Assembly: GCA_963718145.1 (NCBI GenBank)
Contig: CAVQYJ010000023.1
Span: 806,001 to 870,000 of the forward strand
DNA: 64,000 nt
From: UBA7672 sp963718145
Lineage (GTDB): Bacteria > Pseudomonadota > Alphaproteobacteria > Caulobacterales > Hyphomonadaceae
Reading direction: 5' to 3'
This document shows, piece by piece, positions 8,542 through 20,204 of this stretch (positions are counted from its first letter, which is position 1; the number at the start of each line of letters is the position of its first letter). Position numbers and translations under genes: made by a program. The notes beneath the pieces were generated by a model that had not been told where the DNA came from, did no database searches, and saw only the letters and a list, made by a program, of their open reading frames with translations.

Positions 8542-9207
8542 CTATTCCTTGAGGCGTCGACGCAAATCGGGAGCGGGCGGCTTGGGCGGCGCGGGCGTGT
8601 CATAGTGGCAGGCCCAGACCTGCGCCTGGCTGGGACAGAGAACTTTTGCACAGCCCACCTGGCGGGCCGTCGGCGCGACCATGCGAGCCCATGACGGGCA
8701 ATCGCCAGAATTGCGGCAGGCGCCGGTCACCTTGTCGAAATCCCCGCGGGCCGCCTGCCATTCGGAGACGACGAAGCTGGGCGAGATCGTCTGCGCGGCG
8801 GTTCCACCCGAATACTGCGGCAGGGACGCCGCCCAGTAGACGGCAGCACCGGCTGCATCGCCTGCCCTGGATATGTCGGGCCGGTTGCAGGATTTGACCG
8901 ATGCGTTGGCGATGGCAGTGGCAGCCGCAAGGTCGGCGAGGTCGGCGGACCAGGAGAGCGGAGCGAGGTTGAGGCGCCGGCGCGCCTCGTTCTGGGCGGC
9001 GAGCATGCCGGCGAGATTCCTGGGTTCCGTCGACACGCGCGGCGCAGGACGAGCCTGGACGGGCGTGGAGGCGCCCGACGCTTGCGGGAGAATGGAACCT
9101 CCGGAGGGCTGTCCACGCGTCGCCTGGGCCGAGGCGGACAGCGCCGGCAGGCTCGCCAAAGCGAGAATCGCAACTATTGCGATGTGCGTGAAAACGGTAC
9201 GTCCCAT
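8542..9207 (-). CDS. CAP (SCP/PR-1) domain protein, exported
   Basis: An N-terminal signal peptide (IAIVAILALASLPALSASAQA) and a Pro/Ala-rich linker precede a CAP domain. Visible CAP features are LAAQNEARRRLNLAPLSWSADLA, the YWA/SEW segments, an ARMVAPTARQVGCAKV block and the ending VWACHYDTP. CAP proteins in bacteria are secreted or periplasmic and their activity is generally not known. Paired cysteines (ACRNSGDC, CAKVLC) suggest disulfides. It is divergent from carB with 237 bp between, in which I see no clear element. Confidence 0.82.
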   Translation of the reverse strand: MGRTVFTHIAIVAILALASLPALSASAQATRGQPSGGSILPQASGASTPVQARPAPRVSTEPRNLAGMLAAQNEARRRLNLAPLSWSADLADLAAATAIANASVKSCNRPDISRAGDAAGAAVYWAASLPQYSGGTAAQTISPSFVVSEWQAARGDFDKVTGACRNSGDCPSWARMVAPTARQVGCAKVLCPSQAQVWACHYDTPAPPKPPAPDLRRRLKE

Positions 9208-9444
9208 CGGCTACGCCTGAAAGCGTCCCCCTGCTCAAGCCCGTGAAGTGTGTGTGCCTGCGCGGGGTGCAATGCTTATGCCCAGAGAGAGCGCAAGAAA
9301 AGGGCGAAGCGCTGCTGGATTCGTGTCAGATTCAACCTGCGGCGGGTGCGACGGGGCGAGGGTTGCGCCTGGCGCCCCTGATAGCTAAACCCTGCGCCAA
9401 TTTGCCGTTCGCCCAAGTCCGCCCCCAAAAGACCTCCCGGTGAC

Positions 9445-12750
<3,306 letters not shown>

Positions 12751-12826
12751 TTGTTCGTGATCGTCTGGTCGCTCTTCGACCTCACGAATGATTCCGTGTA
12801 ATCCGCGTTATTGAACAGGACTACCC

Positions 12827-13300
12827 ATGCAGCGCATTCCCATGACGGCGGACGGCTTCGAAGCCCTCCAGGCCGAGCTGAAGACCCTGAAATCCGAAGA
12901 ACGTCCGGCGGTGATCGCGGCGATCTCGGAGGCGCGTTCGCATGGCGACCTGTCGGAGAACGCCGAATACCATGCAGCCAAGGAACGCCAGTCGTTCATC
13001 GAGGGCCGTATTGCGGAACTCGAGGACAAGCTCGCGCGCGCCGACGTGATCGACACGTCGAAGCTGCAGGGCAAGACCGTGAAGTTCGGCGCGACGGTGA
13101 AGATGACCGATGAGGACACGGGCGAGACCTTTACCTACAAGATCGTGGGCGAGGACGAAGCCAACGTGAAGAACAAGAAGATCTCGATCTCCTCGCCGAT
13201 CGCGCGCGCGATGATCGGCAAGGAGAAGGGCGACACCGCCGAGGTCTCCGCTCCGGGCGGCGCCAAGTCGTTCGAGATCGTTTCGATCGACTGGAAATGA
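12827..13300 (+). CDS. greA: Transcription elongation factor GreA
   Basis: GreA enters the secondary channel of RNA polymerase and stimulates cleavage of backtracked RNA. The 157-residue protein has the normal two parts: an N-terminal antiparallel coiled coil (FEALQAELKTLKSEERPAV through ISEARSHGDLSENAEYHAAKE, with the acidic tip) and a C-terminal FKBP-like domain (KISISSPIARAMIGKEKGDTAEV). The stop overlaps the next start as ATGA at 13297, so the ELM1-family gene is translationally coupled. Confidence 0.97.
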   Translation: MQRIPMTADGFEALQAELKTLKSEERPAVIAAISEARSHGDLSENAEYHAAKERQSFIEGRIAELEDKLARADVIDTSKLQGKTVKFGATVKMTDEDTGETFTYKIVGEDEANVKNKKISISSPIARAMIGKEKGDTAEVSAPGGAKSFEIVSIDWK

Positions 13301-14349
13301 CGGCGGGTCCGGCCGCAAGACCTGGACCTTCGATCTGGTGCGTTGCCGACGGGCGCGCGGGAATCCTGAATCAGACGACGGCGCTGGCGGCAGCACTTGC
13401 CGAGCCCGGGCGCGCGGCGCGGCTGGCGCATATCACGTCGGATGCGCATCGCGACGGGCCGCTGATCCTGCAGCCCAAGGGCTGGCGCGTTCTGCTGCCG
13501 CCGGATTCGTGGCCAGACCCGGAACTGTCGCTGTCGAAGGAACAGGCCGAGCAGCTGACGCCGCCCTGGCCGGACCTGTGGATCGCGGCGGGGCGGCGCT
13601 CCATCCCCTTCTCGCGGCTGATCCGGGAGTTCTCTGACGGCAAGACGCTGGTGGTGCAGACGCAGGATCCACGCGTGGACCTCGAGCCGTTCGACCTGGT
13701 GATCCCGCCAGAGCATGACCGGCTGATGGGGCCGAACGTCTTTCCGATCGTCGGGCCGCCCGTGTGGTTCTCGAAGGAGCGGGTCGAGGAGGCGCACCAG
13801 CGGTTCGGCGGGTTGAAGAAGGGCGCGGCGCAAAAGGTTCTGGTGTCGCTGGGCGGGGATTCGAAGACGCACCGCTTCACCGAGATGGACGCGGGGCTGA
13901 TCGAGGAGATGCTGAAGACGAACGCGCGCGACCGACGCTACTGGATCAGCGTGTCGCGCCGCACGCCGGAGCATGCGCGCGTCCGCTTCCGCAAGCTGGC
14001 GGAGAAGCTCGATGCGGTGTTCTGGGAGACGGAAGACCGCGACGGGCCAAATCCCTATGTCGCCTTCCTGTCGCTGTGCGATGTGGCCCTGGTGACCGAG
14101 GACAGCGCCAACATGATCGCGGACCCGGCCTTTTTCGGGAAGCCGGTCTACATCGTGCCGCTGACGGGGCAGTCGACCCGGTTCGACCGGCTGCACAGGA
14201 GCTTCATCAATCGCGGCGCAGCGCGCTGGTTCGACGGCACGCTCGCGCCGTGGAGCTATCCGCCGGTGCGCGAAGCGGCGCGGGCCGCCGACGAGATCGT
14301 GCGACTGTTGCTGGAGAAACATCCCGCTCCGGCGCTGGCAAATCGCTAG
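13297..14349 (+). CDS. Mitochondrial fission ELM1 family protein
   Basis: The 350-residue protein belongs to the ELM1/DUF1022 family, found in alphaproteobacteria and in plants, where ELM1 helps mitochondrial division. Recognisable regions are the N-terminal IWCVADGRAGILNQT block, the middle LWIAAGRRSIPFSRLIR and VVQTQDPR, and the C-terminal VTEDSANMIADPAFFGKPVYIVPL. The layout resembles GT-B glycosyltransferases, and the DSANM segment is like a nucleotide-sugar site; that is inference. The bacterial function is not established. It overlaps greA by 4 bases. Confidence 0.88.
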   Translation: MTAGPAARPGPSIWCVADGRAGILNQTTALAAALAEPGRAARLAHITSDAHRDGPLILQPKGWRVLLPPDSWPDPELSLSKEQAEQLTPPWPDLWIAAGRRSIPFSRLIREFSDGKTLVVQTQDPRVDLEPFDLVIPPEHDRLMGPNVFPIVGPPVWFSKERVEEAHQRFGGLKKGAAQKVLVSLGGDSKTHRFTEMDAGLIEEMLKTNARDRRYWISVSRRTPEHARVRFRKLAEKLDAVFWETEDRDGPNPYVAFLSLCDVALVTEDSANMIADPAFFGKPVYIVPLTGQSTRFDRLHRSFINRGAARWFDGTLAPWSYPPVREAARAADEIVRLLLEKHPAPALANR

Positions 14350-14501
14350 AAAAACTCAACTGTGCCAATGGGCTCGGCCCTGGCCCTTTTGTCCGCCCTT
14401 CCGCATCCCCAGAATAACAGCCCAGAAGGCTTGTTGGCGCGCCTTGCCCCATTTCGCGCGCGGCAAGGGGCCGGTAGGAAGGGCCCAGCACAGGAAGTTC
14501 C

Positions 14502-15482
14502 ATGACCACGGCCAACAAAGCCCCCAGGCATTCCCAGATCATCATCCTCGGCTCGGGGCCGGCGGGGTATACCGCCGCGATCTATGCGGCCCGGGCGCTG
14601 CGCAAGCCGATGCTGATCGCCGGCATCCAGCCGGGCGGGCAGCTGACCATCACCACCGATGTCGAGAACTATCCGGGCTTTGCCGATGTGATCCAGGGCC
14701 CCTGGCTGATGGACCAGATGCGGGCGCAGGCGATCCATGTCGGCACGGAGATGGTGGAAGACCATATCGTCAAGGCCGAGTTGAAAACGAAACCGTTCAG
14801 GCTGACGGGCGATTCCGGCGCGATCTACACCTGTGACGTGCTGGTGATCGCGACGGGCGCGCAGGCGAAGTGGCTCGGGCTTCCGAGCGAGGAAAAGTTC
14901 AAGGGCTTTGGCGTGTCGGCCTGCGCCACGTGCGACGCGTTCTTCTACAAGCAGAAGGAAGTGCTGGTCGTCGGCGGCGGCAACACGGCCGTGGAAGAGG
15001 CGCTGCACCTGACGCACTTCGCTTCGAAGGTGACCGTCGTTCACCGCCGCGACCATTTCCGCGCCGAAAAGATCCTGCAGGATCGCCTGTTCAAGAATCC
15101 CAAGGTCACCGTGATGTGGAACACGGAACTCGCCGACGTGATCGGCACAGAGGGCCCGCTCTCGGTCACCAAGGCGCACCTGCGCAACGTGAAGACGGGC
15201 GAGATCACGGAGCTGCCGGTGCACGGCATCTTCATCGCCATCGGCCACACGCCGCAGACGCAGTTGTTCACCGAACAGCTCGAAATGCGGCAGGGCGGCT
15301 ATCTGAAGGTGAAGCCCGGTTCGACCGCGACCTCGATCCCCGGCGTGTTCGCGGCAGGCGATGTGGCGGACGACATCTTCCGGCAGGCGGTGACGGCTGC
15401 CGGCCTTGGCTGCATGGCGGCGCTGGAAGCCGAGAAATATCTCGAAGGCTTGCCGACGCAGGCCAAGATCGCGGCGGAATAG
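14502..15482 (+). CDS. trxB: Thioredoxin-disulfide reductase
   Basis: This cytoplasmic flavoenzyme passes electrons from NADPH through FAD and a redox disulfide to thioredoxin. It has the FAD-binding GSGPAGYTAAIYAAR motif (residues 18-32), the active-site CATC at 141-144, the NADPH-binding GGGNTAVEEA motif and a C-terminal FAD region FAAGDVADD. Length (326) is standard. AGGAAG precedes the ATG. An M23 peptidase gene follows 19 bp downstream on the same strand. Confidence 0.96.
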   Translation: MTTANKAPRHSQIIILGSGPAGYTAAIYAARALRKPMLIAGIQPGGQLTITTDVENYPGFADVIQGPWLMDQMRAQAIHVGTEMVEDHIVKAELKTKPFRLTGDSGAIYTCDVLVIATGAQAKWLGLPSEEKFKGFGVSACATCDAFFYKQKEVLVVGGGNTAVEEALHLTHFASKVTVVHRRDHFRAEKILQDRLFKNPKVTVMWNTELADVIGTEGPLSVTKAHLRNVKTGEITELPVHGIFIAIGHTPQTQLFTEQLEMRQGGYLKVKPGSTATSIPGVFAAGDVADDIFRQAVTAAGLGCMAALEAEKYLEGLPTQAKIAAE

Positions 15483-15500
15483 CACCGGGAGGCGGCGCGC

Positions 15501-16121
15501 ATGATGTCGCCTGAAGATTTCCAGCGCTGGGTCGCCAAGTCCAATCCGGGCGTCGAGGTCATCGCGGGCCTGCATGGCCGGGTGTTGTCTGGGGCGCTCG
15601 CCGACGCCGAGGTGAAACCGGGCGAGCCCCTGCGCGCGGGCGGCTATGGCGAGGACCGCACCCTCTACACGCAGCCACTCTTCGCGCCTGAAGGCGAAGA
15701 GCCGCGCACCATCCACCTCGGCCTCGACATCTTTGCGCCCGCCGGCACGGATGTGTTCGCGCCGCTCAATGCGCGCGTGCATTCCTCGCAGATCAACGAT
15801 CATCCCGGAGACTACGGCCCCACCATCATTCTCGAGCATCAGGCCGGCCCGGTGAAATTCCACACGCTTTATGGCCATCTCGACCGCGACAGCCTGAAGG
15901 GGCTGAAGCCCGGCAGCGCCTTCATGGCCGGTGAGCGCTTCGCCGCGCTGGGCACGAAACGCGAGAATGGCGGCTGGCCGCCGCACCTGCACTTCCAGGT
16001 CATGCTCGATATCGGCTCGGCCAAGGGCGACTATCCGGGCGTGTGCAAGCGGAGCGAGCGGCAGCGCTGGCTGGCCATCTGCCCGGATCCGCGGCCCCTT
16101 CTGGGTTTGCCGGTGGGCTGA
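15501..16121 (+). CDS. M23 family peptidase-like protein
   Basis: The 206-residue protein shows the LytM/M23 metallopeptidase pattern: HLGLDIFAPAGTDVFAP (first His/Asp ligand region), TLYGHLDRDS and PHLHFQVM (HxH). M23 enzymes cut peptide cross-links in peptidoglycan. No signal peptide is evident, which is unusual for a wall enzyme; similar domains occur fused to aminotransferases in cytoplasmic proteins, so a non-wall role is possible. GGGAGG lies upstream of the ATG, and a second ATG directly follows. It is probably cotranscribed with trxB. Confidence 0.8.
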   Translation: MMSPEDFQRWVAKSNPGVEVIAGLHGRVLSGALADAEVKPGEPLRAGGYGEDRTLYTQPLFAPEGEEPRTIHLGLDIFAPAGTDVFAPLNARVHSSQINDHPGDYGPTIILEHQAGPVKFHTLYGHLDRDSLKGLKPGSAFMAGERFAALGTKRENGGWPPHLHFQVMLDIGSAKGDYPGVCKRSERQRWLAICPDPRPLLGLPVG

Positions 16122-16169
16122 TAGCGTGCGCGAGGGCCGAAATATTGCGGCCAATGCGGGAGGACGTGC

Positions 16170-16676
16170 ATGCGCCGGATGATCCTGATGACGGCCGTCT
16201 CCGCCTTTGTTTCAGGAGCAGCGATGGCCCAGACGCCGACATCCTCGACAGCCGCCCTGCCTGTCGGCGTCGACACGCTGGGCTGGATGCACGGCGAGCG
16301 CGTGCACACCAACGCCAACGGGACGAAGGTCTACGAGGCCTTCATCGGGCCGGTGAACGGCGTGGTGACTGGAACGGCGCTGACGACGCTGGGCGCAGCG
16401 GGCGCCTATACCGAGTACCACAGGATCGGGCCCAATGCGGAGGGCGTCTATGGTCTCGACGTCGCCAACACGCGCAGCCAGATGAAGTGGAATTTCACGC
16501 CGCTGAAGGCGATCGAGCCAGGCAAGATCATCTTCCAGACCGCCGATGGTGCGCTGATGATCATGTACTATTCGGAAGCTGGCGGCGGGATCGGCAGCAG
16601 GGTCGAGCGCAAGGGCGCCGACGGCAAGGTGACGACTCAGGAATGGCGCTTCAAAGCGATGCCCGCGCCGAAATAG
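16170..16676 (+). CDS. Exported hypothetical protein, DUF6265-like
   Basis: A 20-residue signal peptide (ending GAAMA) precedes about 148 residues with a pattern of small exported lipocalin-like proteins: GWMHGERVHTNANGTKVYEAF, then GPVNGVVTGTALT. This resembles the DUF6265 family, whose function is unknown. I have not been able to confirm the family by alignment. GGGAGG lies upstream of the ATG. It ends 7 bp from the convergent dps gene. Confidence 0.6.
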   Translation: MRRMILMTAVSAFVSGAAMAQTPTSSTAALPVGVDTLGWMHGERVHTNANGTKVYEAFIGPVNGVVTGTALTTLGAAGAYTEYHRIGPNAEGVYGLDVANTRSQMKWNFTPLKAIEPGKIIFQTADGALMIMYYSEAGGGIGSRVERKGADGKVTTQEWRFKAMPAPK

Positions 16677-16682
16677 CCGACT

Positions 16683-17147
16683 CTATTTGAGGTGCGCCCG
16701 GAGCATCCAGGCAGCCTTCTCGCCGACGGAGACGCGCTGGGTCATGAGGTCGGCGGTGGCCTGGTCGCCGGCTTCCTCGGCGGCCTTGAGACAGGCCCGG
16801 GCGGCCTTCACCACGGCCTCGTTGCCGGCCGCGAGATTGGCGAGCATCTCGTCTTCCGAAGGCACGCCGTCATCGCCTGCAATGGTCGACTTCTTCGAGA
16901 TCAACGCGCCGAAGGGTGCATAGTGGCCGAGCGCGCGGATGCGTTCCGCGATCAGGTCGAGCGACAGCCACAGCTCGTTGTATTCGGTCTCGAAGAGCGT
17001 GTGCAGCGTAAGGAAGCGCGGCCCCTCGACATTCCAGTGATAGCCGTGCGTCTTGGCGTAGAGCGAATACGTGTCGGCCAACACCTGCTCGAGCGAGCCC
17101 GCAACCTTCTTGCGCGTCTTCGCGTCGATGCCGATGTCCATGGCCAT
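16683..17147 (-). CDS. dps: Dps family DNA-protection/ferritin-like protein
   Basis: Dps forms a 12-mer that oxidises Fe2+ using peroxide and stores iron, protecting DNA. The 154-residue chain keeps the intersubunit ferroxidase residues in HGYHWNVEG, the EYNELWLSLDLIAERIRALGHYAP region, and the C-terminal helix SVGEKAAWMLRAHLK. The start at 17147 (MAMDIGID) is chosen because GAGGAG is well placed upstream; a longer frame from 17189 adds 14 unconvincing residues. Confidence 0.92.
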   Translation of the reverse strand: MAMDIGIDAKTRKKVAGSLEQVLADTYSLYAKTHGYHWNVEGPRFLTLHTLFETEYNELWLSLDLIAERIRALGHYAPFGALISKKSTIAGDDGVPSEDEMLANLAAGNEAVVKAARACLKAAEEAGDQATADLMTQRVSVGEKAAWMLRAHLK

Positions 17148-17225
17148 GCCGGTCTCCTCGCCTGGAATGATTCCAAGATAGAGGCGCATGATGGAACAAC
17201 AAGCATGTGGGGCGCGATGCCGCGG

Positions 17226-18152
17226 CTATTTCTGCGAGCGCACCCACTCCAGGAGCTTGGCGAAGCGCTCGGGCGAGGCTTCGTGCGGCAGGTGACCGAC
17301 GCCCTGGAGGATGTCGAGGCGGGCGTTGGAAAGTGTCTCGGCCAGTTTGACGGAGTGAATCATCGCAGAGACGACGGTGTCGCCCTCGCCGGCCATCAGA
17401 GCTACAGGCATCCTGATCTCCGGATAGCGCTCCTGCTGCGCGATGATCTCGCGCTTGGCTGATGTCATGTCGAGGCCGTTGGCCTTCATGGCGGATGGGC
17501 GCACGGCGCGGAGCGAGCCTGCCTTTTCAAGATAACCTTCCGGCACGGGGCTAGGCCCGAACGCGCCCGCAAGGCCCGACTTCACGGCGGCGGCGGCGAA
17601 GGGGGCCGAGAGCACGTTGTTGAACAGGTCGCCGACGAGGGGATTGGACGACCAGTAGAGATGCCAACTCACCCCGCCCGGCCATTCATAGGCAACAGGC
17701 GCAATCAGAACGAGGCCGCCGACAAGGTCGGGACGGTCGAGCGCGAGGCGCAAGGCGACGGCGCCGCCCCACGAATGGGCGACGACGATCGGCCGCTTCA
17801 GGCCAAGCTGTTCAATGACGCCGGCAGCGACCTTCGCCTGTCCCGCCAGAGTGTCTGCGTCGTCCGGACGCTGGGCGGTGAAGCCCAGGCCGGGCCGGTC
17901 GTATGCGGCGAGGTGATACGTGTCCTTCAGCAGGGGAACGACGGTCGGCGCCCACACCCCGATGTCGGACGAAGCGCCGTGGATGAGGAAGACGGGCTGG
18001 GCGCTGGCAACGCCCCATTCCTGCACATGCGTGTTCACACCTGCGGCTTCGACGAACTTCATGGCGGAGGTATCTGTTGGGGGAAAACTGGCGCAGGCTG
18101 CGGCAGTGATGGCGAGCCCCGCGGCGGCAGCCGTTTGCAAACTGTTGACCAT
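17226..18152 (-). CDS. Alpha/beta hydrolase, probably membrane-anchored or exported
   Basis: The fold is shown by the HGASSD oxyanion strand, the nucleophile elbow AHSWGGA (Ser), a late Asp in MAGEGDTVV and the final His in GVGHLPHEA. The N-terminal AAAAGLAITAAACASFPP segment looks like a lipoprotein signal peptide with a lipobox-like AAAC, so the enzyme may be anchored outside the cytoplasm. The substrate is unknown; haloperoxidase- or esterase-like relatives share this layout. It lies downstream of purQ on the same strand with a 58-bp gap. Confidence 0.85.
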   Translation of the reverse strand: MVNSLQTAAAAGLAITAAACASFPPTDTSAMKFVEAAGVNTHVQEWGVASAQPVFLIHGASSDIGVWAPTVVPLLKDTYHLAAYDRPGLGFTAQRPDDADTLAGQAKVAAGVIEQLGLKRPIVVAHSWGGAVALRLALDRPDLVGGLVLIAPVAYEWPGGVSWHLYWSSNPLVGDLFNNVLSAPFAAAAVKSGLAGAFGPSPVPEGYLEKAGSLRAVRPSAMKANGLDMTSAKREIIAQQERYPEIRMPVALMAGEGDTVVSAMIHSVKLAETLSNARLDILQGVGHLPHEASPERFAKLLEWVRSQK

Positions 18153-18210
18153 GCCTGCGCCCGCATCTGGGAAGTGGATGCTCCCAATACGCGCGAGACG
18201 GCGATCCGGT

Positions 18211-18873
18211 TCAGGCCGCGACCATCAGGCTTTCGAACAGGATGCGCCCGTCCGATCCGCCTTCATGGCCGCCGATGGCGCGTTCCGGGTGCGGCATCAT
18301 TCCGAGGACGCGGCCATTTTCGGAGAGGACGCCGGCAATGTCGCGGGCCGAGCCGTTGGGGTTGCCGAGATAGCGGAAGGCCACCCGCCCCTCGCCTTCC
18401 AGCCGGTCGAGCGTGGCTGCGTCGGCGAAGTAGTTGCCGTCATGGTGGGCGATGGGGAAGGAGACTTCGCGCTGCTGCTTGTAGCCGGCGGTGAAGGCCG
18501 ACGAGTTAGAGGCGATGGCGAGCGGCTGGGGCCGGCAGACGAAATTGAGCGAGGCGTTGCGCAGGAGCGCGCCCGGCAGGAGCCCGATTTCGGTCGCCAC
18601 CTGGAAGCCGTTGCAGACGGCAAGGACGTATCCGCCCTTCGCGGCGTAGGATCGGATGGCGTCGGCAATGGGAGAGGCGGCGGCCATGGCGCCGGAGCGG
18701 AGATAGTCGCCGTAGGAGAAACCTCCCGGCAGGACGATGAGGTCGAGCCCTTTCGGGATGTCGCCGTCCTTGTGCCAGATCATTGCGGGCGCCTTGCCTG
18801 TGATCTGGCGCAGCGCCACCTGCGCATCGCGGTCGCAGTTGGAGCCGGGGAAGACGATGACGGCGGATTTCAT
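18211..18873 (-). CDS. purQ: Phosphoribosylformylglycinamidine synthase, glutaminase subunit
   Basis: PurQ removes ammonia from glutamine for the FGAR to FGAM step of purine synthesis, in complex with PurS and PurL. The class I amidotransferase triad is visible: the Cys in LAVCNGFQ, and the His/Glu in MMPHPERAIGG. Length (220) is typical of the short PurQ of the three-subunit enzyme. purS is present about 1.1 kb away on the same strand, but purL is not in the window. Other genes lie between purS and purQ, which are usually adjacent. Confidence 0.95.
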   Translation of the reverse strand: MKSAVIVFPGSNCDRDAQVALRQITGKAPAMIWHKDGDIPKGLDLIVLPGGFSYGDYLRSGAMAAASPIADAIRSYAAKGGYVLAVCNGFQVATEIGLLPGALLRNASLNFVCRPQPLAIASNSSAFTAGYKQQREVSFPIAHHDGNYFADAATLDRLEGEGRVAFRYLGNPNGSARDIAGVLSENGRVLGMMPHPERAIGGHEGGSDGRILFESLMVAA

Positions 18874-18924
18874 GTGAGCCTCTTGGCGCGGGCCTCTAGC
18901 AGAAAACGGAGTGAGTCGCGAGCG

Positions 18925-19281
18925 CTATTGGAGCGCGCCTGGCTTGTAGAAAATCACTGCTGCGCCAAGCGCGATGAGCGCGAAGCCGATGGCGTGCTTG
19001 AGGGTCAGCGGCTCCTTGAGGACCCAGGTCGAGAAGCCGGCGAAGACGATGAGGGTGATGACTTCCTGCATCGTCTTCAGTTCGGCGGTGGAATAGACGG
19101 CTCGGCCAATGCGGTTGGCGGGCACGGCCATGCAGTATTCGATCAGGGCGATGCCCCAGCTGACCAGGATGGCGATGAGGATGGGTGACTCGCGGAACTT
19201 GAGGTGGCCGTACCAGGCCGTGGTCATGAAGATGTTGGAGCCGATGAGGAGCGCGATCGGCATCCACTGGGCTGACGACAT
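18925..19281 (-). CDS. DMT family protein (DUF486), four membrane segments
   Basis: This 118-residue integral membrane protein has four hydrophobic helices (for example WMPIALLIGSNIFMTTAWYG, VITLIVFAGFSTWVL and AIGFALIALGAAVIFY) and matches small DUF486 proteins of the drug/metabolite transporter superfamily. The transported compound is unknown. It sits between purS and purQ on the same strand, 51 bp upstream of purQ, and may be cotranscribed with it. Confidence 0.85.
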   Translation of the reverse strand: MSSAQWMPIALLIGSNIFMTTAWYGHLKFRESPILIAILVSWGIALIEYCMAVPANRIGRAVYSTAELKTMQEVITLIVFAGFSTWVLKEPLTLKHAIGFALIALGAAVIFYKPGALQ

Positions 19282-19362
19282 GACTCACCTGTAACGCGGA
19301 TTTCCCAATTCCGCCCGATTTCGCCCGCAGGCCTCGAACATACAAGCCGGGAGGACAGGATC

Positions 19363-19695
19363 ATGAACAGGATAGCCATTCTTGCGCTGTCGGGGACCGT
19401 GGGCGTCCTGGCGTTGACGGGCTGCAACACGGTTTCGGGCCTTGGCCGCGACATGGCCATCGTCGGCAACCAGATGTCGCGCACTGCGGACACGGCCGCC
19501 CGCAACGGGGGCAGGACGCCTGCGCACGCGCAAAATGCCTGCACGGCGCAGTCGAGGCCCTGCGTGACGGAGACAGCGTCCGTGACCAGGGTGAAGGCCG
19601 TGACGCGCACCGCCAAAGCCTCGAAACCTGCGAAGGCGAAAGCCGCCAGGACGGCGTCGGCTGCAAAGGCAGGCGCCGCGATCAAGCCGCGCTAG
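19363..19695 (+). CDS. Entericidin-like lipoprotein with Ala/Lys-rich tail
   Basis: The N-terminal signal ends in a lipobox LTGC followed by NTVSGLGRDM, the entericidin pattern, so the product should be a lipid-anchored envelope protein. After about residue 60 the chain is rich in Ala, Lys, Arg and Thr (KASKPAKAKAARTASAAKAG), a basic tail absent from standard entericidins of about 45 residues. It lies opposite to the purine genes and is followed by a second, normal-length entericidin. Confidence 0.75.
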   Translation: MNRIAILALSGTVGVLALTGCNTVSGLGRDMAIVGNQMSRTADTAARNGGRTPAHAQNACTAQSRPCVTETASVTRVKAVTRTAKASKPAKAKAARTASAAKAGAAIKPR

Positions 19696-19759
19696 CTTGC
19701 ACAAAGTCCGGCGAAGCGTCATTTTCAGACGGGACTAGATCAAGGAAGGGCTGCACCCC

Positions 19760-19897
19760 ATGCGTAAATTCATGCTCGCCATCGCGCTGGCCGCACCGCT
19801 GCTCGCGGCCGCCTGCAACACGATTTCAGGCATCGGCAAGGATGTCGGCGCCGTCGGCGGCGCTGTCTCCAAGTCGGCCGAAGAAGCGAAACACTAG
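19760..19897 (+). CDS. Entericidin A/B family lipoprotein (45 aa)
   Basis: This short gene encodes a signal peptide with lipobox AAAC and the entericidin core CNTISGIGKDVGAVGGAVS. Entericidins are tiny membrane lipoproteins linked to stress and toxin/antidote behaviour in enterobacteria. AAGGAAGGG lies at 19742-19750 as ribosome binding site. It is the second of a tandem pair with the gene at 19363 and is followed by a rho-independent terminator. Confidence 0.88.
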   Translation: MRKFMLAIALAAPLLAAACNTISGIGKDVGAVGGAVSKSAEEAKH

Positions 19898-19921
19898 GCT
19901 TCGCCCATCGCGACACGGCAG

Positions 19922-19957
19922 ATCGCGCGTCCGCCTGCGGGTGCGCGATTGTTGTTT
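19922..19957 (+). terminator. Rho-independent terminator after the entericidin pair
   Basis: ATCGCGC at 19922-19928 pairs with GCGCGAT at 19943-19949, with an inner CCGC/GCGG stem, followed by TTGTTGTTTG. It lies between the plus-strand entericidin gene and the 3' end of purS. Confidence 0.65.
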
Positions 19958-19961
19958 GGGG

Positions 19962-20204
19962 TCAGCCGATCTCGATCGAGTAACGTTCGACAACTGTGTT
20001 CGCGAGGAGCTTTTCGCACATCTCCTTGACGCGCTTTTCAGCGTCGGTCCTGGAGAGGCCGTCCTTCAGTTCGAGCTCGATGGTCTTGCCGCAGCGCACG
20101 GCGCCGACCTCGTTGAAGCCCAGCCGGCCGAGGGCGTCGCCGACAGCCTTGCCCTGTGGATCGAGCACGCCGGATTTCAGCGACACATGAACCTTAGCGC
20201 GCAT
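19962..20204 (-). CDS. purS: Phosphoribosylformylglycinamidine synthase subunit PurS
   Basis: PurS is the small structural subunit that bridges PurL and PurQ. The 80-residue protein has the usual beginning (AKVHVSLKSGVLDPQGKAV) and GFNEVGAVRCGKTIEL block, and the KLLANTVVERYSIEIG ending. Its ATG directly follows the TAG stop of purC, so the two are coupled in one operon. Confidence 0.95.
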   Translation of the reverse strand: MRAKVHVSLKSGVLDPQGKAVGDALGRLGFNEVGAVRCGKTIELELKDGLSRTDAEKRVKEMCEKLLANTVVERYSIEIG

